Below are positions 25,387-39,386 of a stretch of 64,000 bases of DNA, piece after piece; the first letter of the stretch is position 1, and every line of letters starts with the position of its first letter. The notes beneath the pieces are model-generated. The model was given only the letters and a program-made list of their open reading frames with translations. It did no database searches and had not been told where the DNA came from. Position numbers and translations under genes: made by a program. The DNA comes from Amoebidium appalachense (taxonomy: Eukaryota; Ichthyosporea), in contig CAVNZM010000005.1 in assembly GCA_963693365.1 (NCBI GenBank), forward strand, positions 11,284,001 through 11,348,000, in the 5' to 3' direction.

Positions 25387-25918
25387 CTCTTGACGATTTG
25401 GACATTTTCACGTGCACGTGTACATCAATAGCCGGAGCCCCAGTGCGAATTCTTGAACTCAGATCCATTGGTTTTTTCATTCAGATATCTGGTCTGCTGC
25501 TATAGAAGGTCTGCATGATAACAGATTCAAAGGGATTATATCGATATCATAATGTGTGCAAATGTGACGTGTGTTTGCGTGTATGTCTACATATCATGCA
25601 TATCCATCGTGCAAGCTCGTATATGGAAGTGGTTGGTAGTGGTACTATGTGATAGAATAAGTATTCGAGAGGAATAGGCAGGAAAAATGACGTCTCAATA
25701 AATCACTGTCCCGCAATGTGCTTGAACCCCCCCCCCCCCCCAAAAAAAAAAAAAAAAAAAAGGAAGAAAAAAAAAAGAAAAAAAAAAAAAAAAAAGAGAA
25801 CAAGAAAAGAAAAACATGCACACACCCTTAAGAAAGACAAAAACAAAAAACACCCTGTTCACCAACCAGAAGAAAAGCTACCACCGGAGCCTCGGCATCC
25901 ACGACACAACCCCCTAAC
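25194..25918. other. Spacer between convergent genes
   Basis: Lies between the presumed end of the plus-strand unknown gene and the stop codon of minus-strand PDCD2. Holds GGT and GT repeats, a G-run at 25348-25386 and a C(n)A(n) tract at 25727-25795. No gene seen. Confidence 0.5.
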
Positions 25919-27670
25919 CTATTCACCCTCCCCCTCCCCCTCCCCCTCTATGGGTGGGGCCAAACTCGGTAGTTGGTATGCCGCTATATTGCTATGCATC
26001 TGTCGCCACACAAACTCAGGCACATATGCAGACCACCCCTGCCCCTCACTCACATCCACCGGGCGAGTAATACTGCACGACTTTTCGCACGTGTACACAC
26101 CCAGAATCCCCCAATCAATATCAAGTTTTAAAAAGTAAAGTATCTGCGGAAGGATCTGGAACTCGAGAACACGCTTCCCGCCGCACTGTGTGCACTTTGA
26201 AATGTCGGTGTCCGTCGGAATACCCTCCTCGCTCACCCACAGAGCGCCATCAGGTACATCACGCACGTGCCTGATCACCTGATCTGGATTCTTCTTTATC
26301 CTTTTTTGGAAATTCAGGAAAACTCGATCCTTCTTCACCTCATTCTCGTCGAAAGGCAATTCATCTTCCTCCATAGACTTTGCTCCCTCCTGCGCTCTTT
26401 CCTTATTTAGCGCTTCTGACGCCCTTCGAAAATCGTCCATCCTCTGTTCCTCATCCTCCTCCTCCTCCTCCTCCCCCTCGTTCAGTACTTCTTCCTCCAC
26501 AACGAGTTCAAATTCCGGTAAAATTGATCTTCCGATTATCGACTGATTGGACCCCCAATCACCCGATTTACCGCCGCATTCCGTCTTATGGCCCATATAT
26601 TTCCAGTGGAGTGTTTGGTGCTCACGTGAGCAATAATTTACTGCCCTGCACTGACTGCAAGTGCTTGGGCCCCGGCACCCACACACAGCACATACCGGCC
26701 CGTATTTGGCAACATCGCGAATTTCCACCTCCCTTTGGGGGGGTTCAGGGGCCGGATCATATCCAAAAAACTCGTTTTCCCGTGGAAGTTGGCCGCGGAA
26801 TGCACGGATGCACTCGGAGCCGCGTGTGTGGCAGTTGGGGTCAGTGCAGAGAAACACGTAGACGGCACGGTGGAACTGGTCTGGTAACTCCTCAAGGGGG
26901 GCATACACCTGTGTGTGTGTGTGTGTGTGTTGTAGGGGCGGCGGTGGTGGTAAAGGGGTAAGGATGCGGGGGGGGGGGGGGGGGGGGGGGGGGGTGGGGA
27001 TGTATGCGTTAGAGGGTTGAAAATATGGAGGAGACAACAAAGAGCAACAAAAAAGCGTCACAAAAGTGGGAAACCCAAAATCAAACAAATTAAACGTGCA
27101 GGCAGAAGACACTTGACGAGAGACCATCATCAGGGGGGTTCCTATGCCTCCGGAAGATTAGGGATGTTAGGTATAATCTCAGGACCGGGATCGAGCAGCG
27201 GGTTGGAGGGAGGAGAAGAGAGCCGTGAAAGAGGGGGGGGGGAGAAGGGGGGAAGGGGGCGGAGGGATCACCGAGTGGAAGGCGGTGAGAGGGGGGATAG
27301 AAAGGTTGGAGACCGGAGGGGGCTGGGGGAAGCTAGAAAACGGCGGGGAGAGGAGGGGGGAGGGAGGGGGAGGGAGAGAGGACGTGTGGGGTGGGGGGGG
27401 GGGGGGGGGGGGGGGAGAGGGGAAGAAGTTGGGGGGGGGGGGGAGAGGGGGCGGGGGGGGGGGGGGGGGAGGGAGGAAGAAGAGGTGTGGTCCGGGGATC
27501 TGGGGGGTTCACGAGCAGGAAGAAAGAACAGCACTCGTGCACACATAACCCGAGCAAGCCAGAGCAGATCTAGACCGCACGCACACACACAACCGCAGAA
27601 GCACATATGAGTACCCATGCTTGTTCATGCACACGCCCAAACGTACACGCACGCACGCATGCATGCACAC

Positions 27671-27706
<36 letters not shown>

Positions 27707-27801
27707 CACAACGTCAACCCACGCCCAACGCACACACGCGCACACGGAAACCACGCACATGCACGCGTAAACAAACGCATGCACAGACACGCACACACAC
27801 G

Positions 27802-27865
<64 letters not shown>

Positions 27866-27910
27866 GCACGCACGCACATGCACACTCACCCACCCCCTCC
27901 CCCCCCCCCC

Positions 27911-27941
<31 letters not shown>

Positions 27942-28163
27942 CTACTCACCCATCCACACATGCACCCACACACACACCTGCAGGCAGAAGGCCATAGGTT
28001 TAGAGCAGTAGGGGCAGCGCAGCTGGTCTGACAGGGGAAGGTCTCTCTGATTGAGCCATGCCGGCCGGCCCCCCGCTTTAGAGGGAAAATACTCAGCCCA
28101 CAGCGACCAAGTGTGCTCGGGGGGCTCAAGAAAGCCAACATCTACGGGAATATCTTCGGCCAT
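25919..28163 (-). CDS. PDCD2: PDCD2-like MYND zinc-finger protein
   Basis: Two exons, 28163-27978 (62 codons, from ATG) and 26908-25919, joined in phase 0 by a GT-AG intron of 1069 bp; 391 residues. Exon 1 has the family's N-terminal pattern, with DVGFLEPPE and a CPYCSKPMAFCLQ zinc motif. Exon 2 continues with VYVFLCTDPNC, then a complete MYND finger at residues about 135-173 (CAVCG..CSQC..YCSREHQ..HW..H..EC). An acidic, Glu-rich insert occupies about 199-222. The PDCD2_C domain at about 298-341 reads CTQCGGKRVLEFQILPQILY and TCEKSC. The protein ends in an acidic GEGEGEGE tail made by a CCCCCT repeat. PDCD2 and its fly and yeast relatives act as chaperones for the ribosomal protein uS5 during 40S assembly. 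The gene lies about 900 bp downstream of the Argonaute stop on the same strand. Identification is very secure. Confidence 0.95.
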
Positions 28164-29077
28164 TTTTCCTTGTAGAGGCCCAGTGTGTTAGCTATACTCG
28201 TATTATTCCATATTTATTAAGGAAAACGATGTCCAAGTGTATAGGTCGTAGCAGGAAGTGTGTGCACAAGTCAAATACACGTGCAAAATGCCCCGGGAAA
28301 ACATTTAAATACTCAAGAATAGTCTACATTGAGTAATCTATTTTGAGAGCTTGTGTTGATGTTATGGTAAGAAGTACAAAGTTAATGACGACACGAAAAG
28401 AAAGACTAACGGTTTCTCGGAAATGTATCTAAGTCTACTAGTTGTCAGCTGGCTGCGGCCGGGCTTCGCAATAAATAAAGTTTTTTGAAACAACAAAAAA
28501 AGTAGGGATATTGGTAACCTAATGTTTTGTGGAAACATGAAATGCAAAGTGCATACTCGCCCTCTTTATACCTCTCTTTCCCCTCACCATCCAGCCGTCA
28601 ACCATGATCAGTGGGGCCACAGTACTAGTCACACCACCCCACACCAAAAAAAAACAAAAAAAACAAAAAAAACATGGCAGCTCACACTCGAGTGTACGCC
28701 GATGTTCCGTATTTTGCCACCAGTTTATTGCAATTTCTCTCCACCATACTGTGACACCGGTGTCACTACTGGTACCCACCACTCCTTCAATTTTTGGCAA
28801 TGAAACGTTGTACTCAAAGATGGGCTCAAAAAGATTTTTTGCTGGTATTTTTTTTTTCTCGTTTGCTTTGCTCCTCGTGTCTCGCTTGAAACTCTCTGTA
28901 CAGGTTTATTCACATCAATACATCCCTTCCACCTCACGCATCTATCTTACAAACATGTGCAAATATCACCCTTGCCTTACTCATCTTTTTACGCCACCCA
29001 AATCACACCCCCATAACCCCTCACATCATGCCACCCCCCTCTACCCCTTTGTTCCCGTCTCATTGCACATAATCCCA
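28164..29077. other. Spacer between the Argonaute stop and the PDCD2 start
   Basis: Both flanking genes are on the minus strand, so this holds the Argonaute 3' UTR and the PDCD2 promoter. AT-rich and almost free of the C/G runs that fill the neighbouring introns. No further exon seen. Confidence 0.5.
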
Positions 29078-29403
29078 TCAGGCGTAGAACAGGCGGCTTG
29101 CCAGATTTGGAGCCAGAGCCCTACCACTCTCCAGGCCATAGAGGCGTGCACGGTAGGAGGCCAGGTGTGCGTAGTAGGCGGGGGCAGGCACAGACACAGC
29201 ACGAGCACACCTCTGGTACGTGTGGCACAGGCGGTAGGTGAGGTCCTGGATGGCGTCAGAGGGGAACCCATTGTCGTCGTACATGACGTGGTAGTGGGTG
29301 GGCTTGCTGGTGCCCTTGAGGCCTGCGTGGCTGCACATGAAGAAATCATGCTCGAACGGGTGGGTGATGGTCGTGTCAACGACGGTGCCGGGGAGAAGGT
29401 TGC

Positions 29404-29451
<48 letters not shown>

Positions 29452-30160
29452 GGGGGGGAGGGGCGGGGAGGATCCTCGGGGGAAAGTTGCCGAGGGAGGG
29501 GGGGGGGGGGTGGGGGGGGGTGTTTCGGGAAGAGCAGGTTTATATCGATGAGATTTGTGAGGCCGGGGACAGGGGGTTGACGTGTGTGGCGGGGAGAAGG
29601 GGGAGGGGGAGGGGGGGGGGGGGGGAGGGAAGGGGAGGGGGGAGGGGGGGCGATGAAGTCATGTGAAGAAAAGGAAAAGCAGCAGTTAGGGTAGTACCCA
29701 GCACGTTTTTTTTGTTTTTGTTTTTTTTGTGGGGGGGGGGATGGGACTAATAGAACAAAATCGCCATTAATCTGCCTGCCCACTGACACACCTTCACACT
29801 CACCCCGATATCTGCTCCCACTTGTCGAAAATCCCCCTTTTCTCCTTCATTTTCCCCTCCTCCCCCATTTTAAGTTGCCTCTACCATCACTATCATTTGA
29901 ATGCACACACTAGGGTACAAGTAAGTAAGAGATGAGCTGCTAGCAAATGTACGGTTTAAGCCTTGTGACAATCAAAGCATGTTTTATTAAGAGACATAAG
30001 GTGGTATGAGAGGGAAATGTGTGTGTGTGTGTTCGTGTTTGTTTGTTTTTTTGCTTTGTTTTTTTTTTGTTTTGTTTTTTTGGCAAAGGGGGGAGGGGGG
30101 GGGGGGGGGGGGGGGGGGGGCTCACTTTTGGTTTTTCTTTTTCTTTTTCTTTTTTTGCCT

Positions 30161-30198
<38 letters not shown>

Positions 30199-30795
30199 AC
30201 ACTCACTTTGGGGTCACCGGCCTGGCGGTTGGAGGGGAAAATTCTTGCCCTGTTTCTCTTCTGGACGATAATAAACGTGATGGTGGGCTTGTAGTTGGGA
30301 TCAAGACTACGGCATGCCCTACGCATGGCTGCAAGCTCAGTGCGGAAGACAATGTCGAACTGGCTCTCACCAACACCGTCACGGAACATGATGATGCGCT
30401 GGGTGTGTGGGGGGTTGGGTGGGTGTGCGTGTGTGGGTGTGTGTGAGGGGGGGGGGGGGGGGGGGGGTGAGGGGGGATGTTTGGGGGGAGGGGGGTTCCA
30501 GGGTGGAAAAAAAGGGGGGGGGGGGGGGGGGAGGGGGGTAGATTGTGTTACAGAAGAAGTAGGACATATTCATGACAGACAACATACAAATCTTGCAAAC
30601 TATACAGATAAGATAGCATCATAAGCAGAACCCCTGCTCAGGGGTAGGAGGGGCAGCGATTAGGGATGGGAAGTGCAATAATATTAACTAGATCTAGGTA
30701 CGGAGGGGAAACGGAGTGGGAGAACTTGAAGAAGGGGGGGTTTGAGATAGAAGAGAAGGTTGGGTGGGTGGGTGGGTGTTTTTTTTTTTTTTTTT

Positions 30796-30836
<41 letters not shown>

Positions 30837-31065
30837 CGGATAGGTGGACAAAAATGAAACAGGGATTTGCATATGAGAGGAAGCATATCCACAACAGATC
30901 ACTGATCGTGCGAAGTAAAGGCGTAAAAGTATGCACAGGAACCTCAAAGAAAGACCCAGGTAGTCAAAAGGTGGGGAAACACCTGCCAGGTCACAATGTC
31001 CCGCATGTGTGCGTGTGTGCAGCAATTATGGATTGTGTTGTAGCGATTGCAATTTTTTTTTTTTT

Positions 31066-31118
<53 letters not shown>

Positions 31119-31227
31119 GAAGGGTATATATTTACTTGGGGCTGGAGCTTTGTGGTCTTGAAGAACTCACGGAGCAGACGAACAGTGGCCTCCTGCATGT
31201 CTTTGATGATCTCCTGGCGGTGGGACT

Positions 31228-31259
<32 letters not shown>

Positions 31260-31368
31260 AAAAAAGAAATGAATGTTGAGTTTAGTTGCTAGTGTGCGTG
31301 TGATCACAAAAAGTGCAGGTGTTCATAAATTATTTATTATTTTTTTAAACTGCCACTGGTTGATTTTT

Positions 31369-31446
<78 letters not shown>

Positions 31447-32089
31447 CGGGGGGAGGCACAAAGAATTGGGTGGTGGTGGGAGGGGTGCAGGGAGGAATAG
31501 CCTCCAGGATGGTGTTAACCCTGTATACCATATAGTCGGCAGCTCAGTCGGAGGAGAAGGGGAAGGGAGGGGGGGGGGGGGGGGGGGGGGGGGGGAGGGG
31601 GAGGGGGGGTGAATATGTAGTGGTATATGTAGTGGTATACGTGGGAAAAAGGGGGCGGAGGGAGGGGGGGGGGAGAGGGGGGAGGGGAGCAGGGGTAGGG
31701 GGGGGGGGGGGGGGGGGGGGGGGGTCACTTGATGGCGCACGACACAGTTGTACTTTGTTGCATTGCGGTCGAAGCTGCCCACAACAGCAGCAACACTGGC
31801 ACTGTCTGTGTCGGCAGGTGGGGGGTGATGCACATCTGCACCCATAACCATCGTGGGTTTGTCTCCGACACACGGAAGAACCTGTGGGGGAATGTGATTA
31901 GATATTAGTGAGGGTATGGGGCTCGGATGGGGACAAAACAAAAACAATTTGCCCCCCCCCCCCCCCCCCCCTCCCCCTCTCCCTCCCTCCCCCCCCCCTC
32001 CCCCCCCCCCCCAAAAAAGAAAGATCTAAGTTAGTGTGCTCTCTCTCTCTCTCTCTTAACCCAAACACACATTCGTCGTTTGACAGCTT

Positions 32090-32132
<43 letters not shown>

Positions 32133-32507
32133 AAAAAAAAAGAAAAAATATGATAATAACCGTCCCGAGCACCCACCTGTGCCGGGTCTGTGTTCACTCC
32201 CCCCAGCTTCACATTTGTCTTGAGTGCCACGTTGAGCTGGTATGCAGGCCCACTCTTCTTTGCAAACCCAATCTTCTTGCCGTCAAGACACTGCGTCACA
32301 AGCCCAAGCTCTGTCTCGCAGATCTGTGTGTGTGTGTGTGGGGGGAGGGGGGGGGGGGGGGGGGGGAGGGGGTTGTTCAGTGGTGAAGTGGGGCAGGGGG
32401 GGGGGGGGGGGGGGGGGGGAGGGGGGGTCACTGAGGGGATGAATGGGTAGGTGGTTGTGTGGGTGTGTGGGTGTGGTAATGGTGGTGGCAGCCACTGGTG
32501 GGGGCCA

Positions 32508-32548
<41 letters not shown>

Positions 32549-35185
32549 GTTACTAAAGAGAGGTATGGTGGGGGATAGTATTGAGGGGTAATGTGGGGAT
32601 ACAAATGAGTTCTGCACATGTTGGTATGGTCACGATACAATAGGATGATGTCTTTAATACATGATGCTAATATAGTGGTATGTGTTCTAGCATACGTTGG
32701 CCAAAATGTTTGATTACAGCATCGAACTACCACAGGAAACAGACTGCTCGAATATCAAGATAGGGAACCCACCAAGGGGACAAGGGGGTAGGGCGGAGGA
32801 GAGAGTGGGGAAGGGGGGATTGAGGTGGGTGGGTGTGGGGGGGGCGGAGGGGGGGGGGGGGGGGGGGGGGGGCTAATTTTTTAATTTTCTATTTTTTATT
32901 TTTTATTTTATTTTTTTTACCTTCTTGATATCGTCGTAACCAGGGCTGCGGTCATTGGGCAGAGTGATGAGGGCAATGGAGGGGGGCCTGTCTCTCAATT
33001 GGTCAAGGGAGTTGCGGATGCGCCTCAGATCTCCGTTAAGAATGGGTGGGGGACCCCCCACCTTCATGCCTGTGTGTGTGTAGTTGGGGAGGGGGGGAAG
33101 AAGGGGGGAGGGGAATGTAGGGTGGGGGGGGGGGTGGGGAGGGGGAAGGAGGGGCGAGGGGTAGGGGGGGGTGTTTGGGGGGGGAGGGGGGGGGGGGGGG
33201 GGGGGGGGAGGACAGGGGGCCTGGGAGTAGGGGAGGGGGTGTGGGGGGAGGGGGGGAGGTAGAAGAGGAAAGGGGGGAAAGATGTGTGCGGCCTGGGCGG
33301 GAGGCGGAGGGGGCGGGGGGGGGGGGGGGGGGGTGGGGGGGGGGGGAGGAGGTGAGGCGGTGATCAGTTACACGGTGTATGTTCTTTTAGAAAGGGCCCT
33401 TATAATGGGCCGGGACGGGGAGGGGGGGGGGGGAATGCGAGCGGGAGGTGAAAAAGGGGATGGAGAGAGAGTGTATGTGGTGGCCATGGCCGTGCGTGTG
33501 GGCCGGCAGGGGGGAGGGGGGGGGGGTTGAAGAGGGGGGGGGGTTTTTTTGGGGGGGGGGGGGAGGGGGAGGGAGGGGGAGGGGGGAGGAGGAAGAGAAA
33601 GCAAGAGTAGAAGAGAAGATAAAAAAATAACCAAAGATGCCAAATCTAGGTAGAGATTTGCCAGCAAACCACACCGGGGGAGGGGAGGGGGGGGGGGGGG
33701 GGGAAGAGGCAGGGGGGAGGGCGGGGAGGGGGGGAGGGGAGGGCACACACACCTTTGGCCTGGCACGTTCTTGTGAACTGCACCAGCCACTCCTGCAGAG
33801 CGTCCTGACGGAGGGGGCCCCTTGGATCGGCAAAGTTGATGCACACCCACGAGAGAATAGGTGCCGCTTCGAAGAAACGAACATCACTCAGATTCCACTG
33901 TCCGTTCTGGGGACGCATGGTGGTGTCCCTGCCTGTCTTGTCTTTGTATTTGAGCGCAGGCGACTCGAGGCCACGGCCACTGGTGTCGGCCATACGCTGG
34001 TCCATAATGACACCAAACTCCTGTGCGTGTACGTGTGTGTTGGAGAGTGGTTGGGGGGGGGGGGGGGGGGGGGGGGGAGGGGGGTGTAGGTGTACGGTGG
34101 AGGAGGGGGGCGATGGGTGGGTGTGGGAGCGGGAAGGGTAGAGGTTGTGTGGGGGGGTAGGTTGACGGGTTGGTGTGTGTGGGTGTGTGGGTGTGTGGGT
34201 GTGTGGGGGGGGGGGGGGAGATGTGTCGGGATAAGGTGAACGAATATAAGTCGGGAGGCTGGAGGGGAGAGGGTTGGAGAATGTGTTACAGAAGACCTAG
34301 GATAGGCAGGAGAGGACGAGGGAGGGCCGGGGGGGAAGGGAGGGAGGGGGAAGCGGGGGAGAGGAGGGGGGAGGATGGAATGGGGAATAAACGAGTATGT
34401 GAGCTTGCGTGCACATCTATGTAGACAATCGGGTAAGGGGAAACAAGAATGGGGGGTGGGGGCAAAAGACACACAACCAAGTCATACACATGCCTTCACA
34501 TAGGGGTCATTGGGGATGGCTGTGAGTGGGCGGCTTTGCATGAGTGTCTGCTCTTTGGGCCCAGGCATCTGTGTGGTGAAGTCAAGCATCTTTGTTCTCT
34601 GTTCACCAGTCATGGCACGGGTGTGCCTTTGGCCGGGCACAAGACGACACAGCTCCATGGGGAGGGAGATGAGTTTCTTGCCGCACTTGAGGCAGGGAAG
34701 GTGGGGGTACCTGGGGGGGTGGGAGAGATGGGGGAGGGGGGGGGAGGGGGGAGGGGGGGAGGGGGAGGGGGGAGGGGGGGGGGATATGGGCAGGGGGAGG
34801 ATGGGGGGGGGGGGGGGGGGGAGGGTAAAGGGGGCTAGATGGGCAGGGGTAATTAAGGAGTTTTGGGGGGGAGTGGGGAGGGGAAGTGGGGGGGTATGGC
34901 GGGATGGGAAAGGGGGGAGTTTTTTTGGGGGGGGGGAGAGGGGGGGGGGGGGATATGGAGTGTGTGAAGGACCGGGGGGGGGGGGGGGGGGGAGGGGTTA
35001 GTTGCACACTAATCCAACGAAATTTATGATACAGCATGTGTGGAGATATAAGGGGAGGGTTGGGCATGCAGGTAGGAGAGTTGAAGCATTAAGGGAAGTT
35101 AATTACAGGAATGGGGCGTGTCGGCAGTGTGTGCGTTTTCGGACAGTATGTGTTGACCGGAGATGGAGGAAGGAGAGAGGGGGGG

Positions 35186-35236
<51 letters not shown>

Positions 35237-35420
35237 ATTGGCAAGAAATATCAAAGAAACAAAGTCGAAATAGGGCCGAGACAGATACTAAAGTAGATGA
35301 TAACGAGGTGAGGAAAGAAGTGTTCTCCTCTTTTTTTTTTTCCTTATTCATTTTAGGTTTCTCTTCTTTCTTTCGTTTTTCTTTCTTTCTCTTTTTTTTT
35401 TTCTTTTTTTTTTCTTTTTT

Positions 35421-35461
<41 letters not shown>

Positions 35462-36051
35462 GCTATACTTGAGCTTGATGTTGTACTGCTGTGCAAAGTA
35501 GTCAGCCACGCTGATGACCGTACCGTCCCTATTGAACTTGTCTTGGTCGGCCCCCTGCCTGCCCAGCTCCATCACCTGATACTTGCGCCTGACCTGGCTG
35601 TGGTGCACCTCAACTCGCATCTTTTTGAGCTCGTACTGAATTTGGTCAACCTGGGGGGCAGAGGGGGGTAGGTGGACGGGGTTGGGGGGGGGGGGGGGGG
35701 GGGATGGTGTGTGTGTGAGGGGGGGGGGGGGGGGAAGTGGAGTTGGCGGGAGGAGAAGGGGGGGGGGAGCGGGGAGGGGGAGTGGTGGAGGTGGGGAAGG
35801 TGGGGGGGGGAGGGGGAGGGGTAAAGGGGAGGTGGGACGGGGTGGTTAGTTGAGGTGGAAAGGCTGGGGGGGTGCGAGGGGATGGGTGGGTGGGTGGGTG
35901 GGTGGGTGGGGGGGGGGGGGGGGGGGGGGGGGAGTGGGGGGGGAAATGACAGGCGGAAAAAAAAAAAAAAGGACGGAAAGAAAGACAAACCCCCCCCCCC
36001 CCCCCCGTGTGTAATCGTAAATTACCTTTCTTTCGTGTGTGTTTGGAGACA

Positions 36052-36084
<33 letters not shown>

Positions 36085-36584
36085 GGAGACCCCGGGAAGG
36101 GGGGGGGGGGGGGGGGTAGGTTAGAGATAAAGAGTAAAACCCTATACCTGGTCTGGGTAGAGTCTCTGGCTGGGGTCCCACCTGCGCAACTTTTGCACAC
36201 AATAGTCGATCACTGGGCCGGGCTTGACCATGACCGTGGCTGCCGTGTCCAGGTTGAGGGCTAGGCCCCTCTCTGTGGGTCGCACAGAGATGAAGTTGCC
36301 TCGCCATACCTCGGCACCTTCACCGAGATCGTCGACCTGTGTGGTATCGGAGGGGGTGTGAGGGGGTGCGTGAGTGTAGTGTGCGTTATTTACTTGCTTC
36401 CTTTTCTTTTTCTTTCTTTTTTTTTTCCCTTTCTTTCTTTCTTTCTTTCTTTCTTTTTTTCTTTTTTTTGAGGGGGGGGGGGGGGGGGGGGGAGAGAGGG
36501 GGGGGGGGGGGGGGGAAGCGGGGAACATGGATGCCAATGGTTCTTTTCTTTTTTTTGCCCCTCTTCAGAGTTTTTTTTTTTTAA

Positions 36585-36625
<41 letters not shown>

Positions 36626-36674
36626 GGGGAGGGGGGGGGGGGGGGGGGATGCCACACAAAAGTCGTTTTGAGAA

Positions 36675-36707
<33 letters not shown>

Positions 36708-36748
36708 CGGTACAAGACAGAGAATTGCAAAGGGAAATACACACTCGG

Positions 36749-36783
<35 letters not shown>

Positions 36784-38045
36784 CGTGAAAAAAAAGCAAA
36801 ACAACCAACTTGAAGGCAAAGCAAAGCACACACACACACACAAAAGAATACAAAAAAAATTGGAATATGGAAGTTAACACGGCAGAAACATAAATCCCTA
36901 TAACAATAAATACACACACCTGGTCATGGGGGTAGAATATGGACTTGCCGATGACCGGGAACTGCTTGCTGAGGCCATAGCTCAGTGCAATGTCAAGCAC
37001 CTGCAGGGCGGCACGGGGGGTCTCGGCCGCAGTGCCCTGAAATTTCACCATGGTCAGTATTTATGAAAGTTGCCTGATTATAATGTATTAGTATGGTGTA
37101 TTGCTTTCAAAACGATACGGTGCACGTGTTTCAGCAACACGTTGATCATTTAACCCTTTCATAAGGAGAGAGTATAGTCATCACTGCGCACATTAGTTTT
37201 TTGAATTCTAATTCGGAATCAAAACACCGAAAGAACGAGAAAGTAGGTAGGGGGAAAGAAGATGTGGAATTAACTCAAGTGTTTCCCTGTGTTATTATCA
37301 GAATAGGGAGGGGGAGGGGGGCGGGGAGGGGGGGGAAAGGGGTGGGGTCCCCCGGGGGGCCTGGGGGGAGAAGGGGGGGGGGGGGGAAGGCTTAGAGAGT
37401 ACGGTGATGGGAGCATGGGGGTAAAACGGGAGGGGGGGGGGGGGGGGGGGGGGGGGATGTGGAAAGATGGCGAAGGTGAGGAGGGGAGAGACGGGCAGGG
37501 GGGGGGGGGGGGGGGAGGGGGGCATTCCTTGAGGTATGCGGCGATGGCGGAGACCAGAGGGACCACCGCCACCAGACGAATCACCAACTTGAACTTGCGC
37601 GCACGTTTGCCCTCCTCGCCCTCCTCCATGGGTAGCTCAATGTCCTCGAGCTGTTAAAATTAAAATGTTTAGTTTTAAGTTTTAAAGATTATGCATACGG
37701 GTTAAAAGTGTGTTTAGACATCTGAGAGTAAGACTGTGTCGGATTTATTATATTAGAAGGGTAATTGTGGGTTGGAAAACATTTGATGTTGTATGTGGGT
37801 GAGGCTGAAGTGTTTGGGAAATTTCGAAGCGAACATGGAAAGCAAGTCAGTGACTCCAGATTAATACACAAAACCTTTAATAGCGGGGTAGGGGAGGGAA
37901 GGGGGGAGAGGGGGGGGGGAGAGGGGGGGGGGGGAGAGGAAGTTTCTTTTTCTTTTGTTCTCTTTTTTTTTTTTGGGGGGGGGGGGGGGGGGAGGAGGGG
38001 GAGGGGGGTTGGGTTGGGGGGAGAGGGGAGTAGAAACCGGGGAGG

Positions 38046-38080
<35 letters not shown>

Positions 38081-38444
38081 GTTAAGGGGAGCAGGAGAAT
38101 AGTAAAAAAAAAAAAAGAGTACAAGGAGCTGAGAGGGGGCCCAGCGAAGAAACAGGAGAAAAGGGACAAACTGGACAGAGCTTTCAGAGAGGGGGGAAAA
38201 GGGAAAGATCGCGTGAGAACGTTTATGGAGGAATAATTAGGAAGAGATAAGGGGGATCATTGCTGACACATGCCAAGCGTAATAAGGTGCCTGCTAGAGA
38301 GAAGATGGGAGGAGGGCAAAGGCAAAGGGGACTTCGGCCCCCCGGGGAAGGGGGGGGGGGGTTGAGGGGAAAGTTGGAGGGAGGTTGGGGATGGTCTTTT
38401 TTTTTTGGGGGGGGGGGGGAAGGGGGGGGGAGGGGGGGAGGGGA

Positions 38445-38523
<79 letters not shown>

Positions 38524-38658
38524 TGTACGACAAACTCGTCGAGGGGCAGCTTGTGGACGGTGTAGAGGTTCTTGCCGTCAAAGACCACCTTCACGGCCCC
38601 AAACTTATTTAACCGCTCACACTCACCAATCAGGAGCTTGCCGATCTTGCGCACCTGC

Positions 38659-38693
<35 letters not shown>

Positions 38694-39345
38694 CCCCAAA
38701 TTTTTTGTTGTTGTTTTGTTGGGGAGGGGAGGGGGGGGGGGAGGGGGTGGAGGGGAGGGAGGGGAGGGGAGGGGAGGGGCAGGGGGAAAGGGGGGGTGGG
38801 TGGGTGGGTTTTTGTGTGTGTGTGGGGGGGGGGGGGTCGTCAGTTGGGGTGACTGGCCGTACCACATCCACAAATCAATCTATTTAAACTCTCCCTCCCC
38901 CCCCCTCCCCCCCCCCCCTCCCCCCCCCCCCCCCCCCCCCCCCTCCAAAAAAAAAAAGGAGAAAGGGAAAAAAGGAATTAATAAAGGGAAATCAAGACAA
39001 GGGAAAAAGAAAAAGGAAAAAGAGAAAAATGGAGAAAAATGAAAGGAATAACAAGGGGTAGAATAAAGAGAACGGATGTTTGAAGAAATTGAATTTCGTT
39101 GACGTAAATTAGAACACGTTAATCGTCTGGTATTTGTAGCATACGAGCAGCAACCACGATAACCATAAGAGCGAGATACTTTTCCTTTTCTTTTCGGTTT
39201 ATTTCCTTCCTTTTTTCCCCCTTCTCTCCTTCCCTTTTTTCCTCTTCTTTTTTTTCCCGGGAGGGGGGGTGGGGGGGGGGGGGTGGGGGGGGTTGTTTCA
39301 GGAGGTATATTTTTTTTTTTTTTTTTATTATTTTTTTTTTTTTGT

Positions 39346-39386
<41 letters not shown>

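Noticed and set aside
31490-31550. Possible extra Argonaute exon reading [13 protein letters not shown] on the minus strand
   Set aside because: Exon 11 (ending RHQ) joins directly to exon 12 (starting SHRQEII) in phase and matches the continuous PIWI sequence of other Argonautes, so nothing is missing between them.
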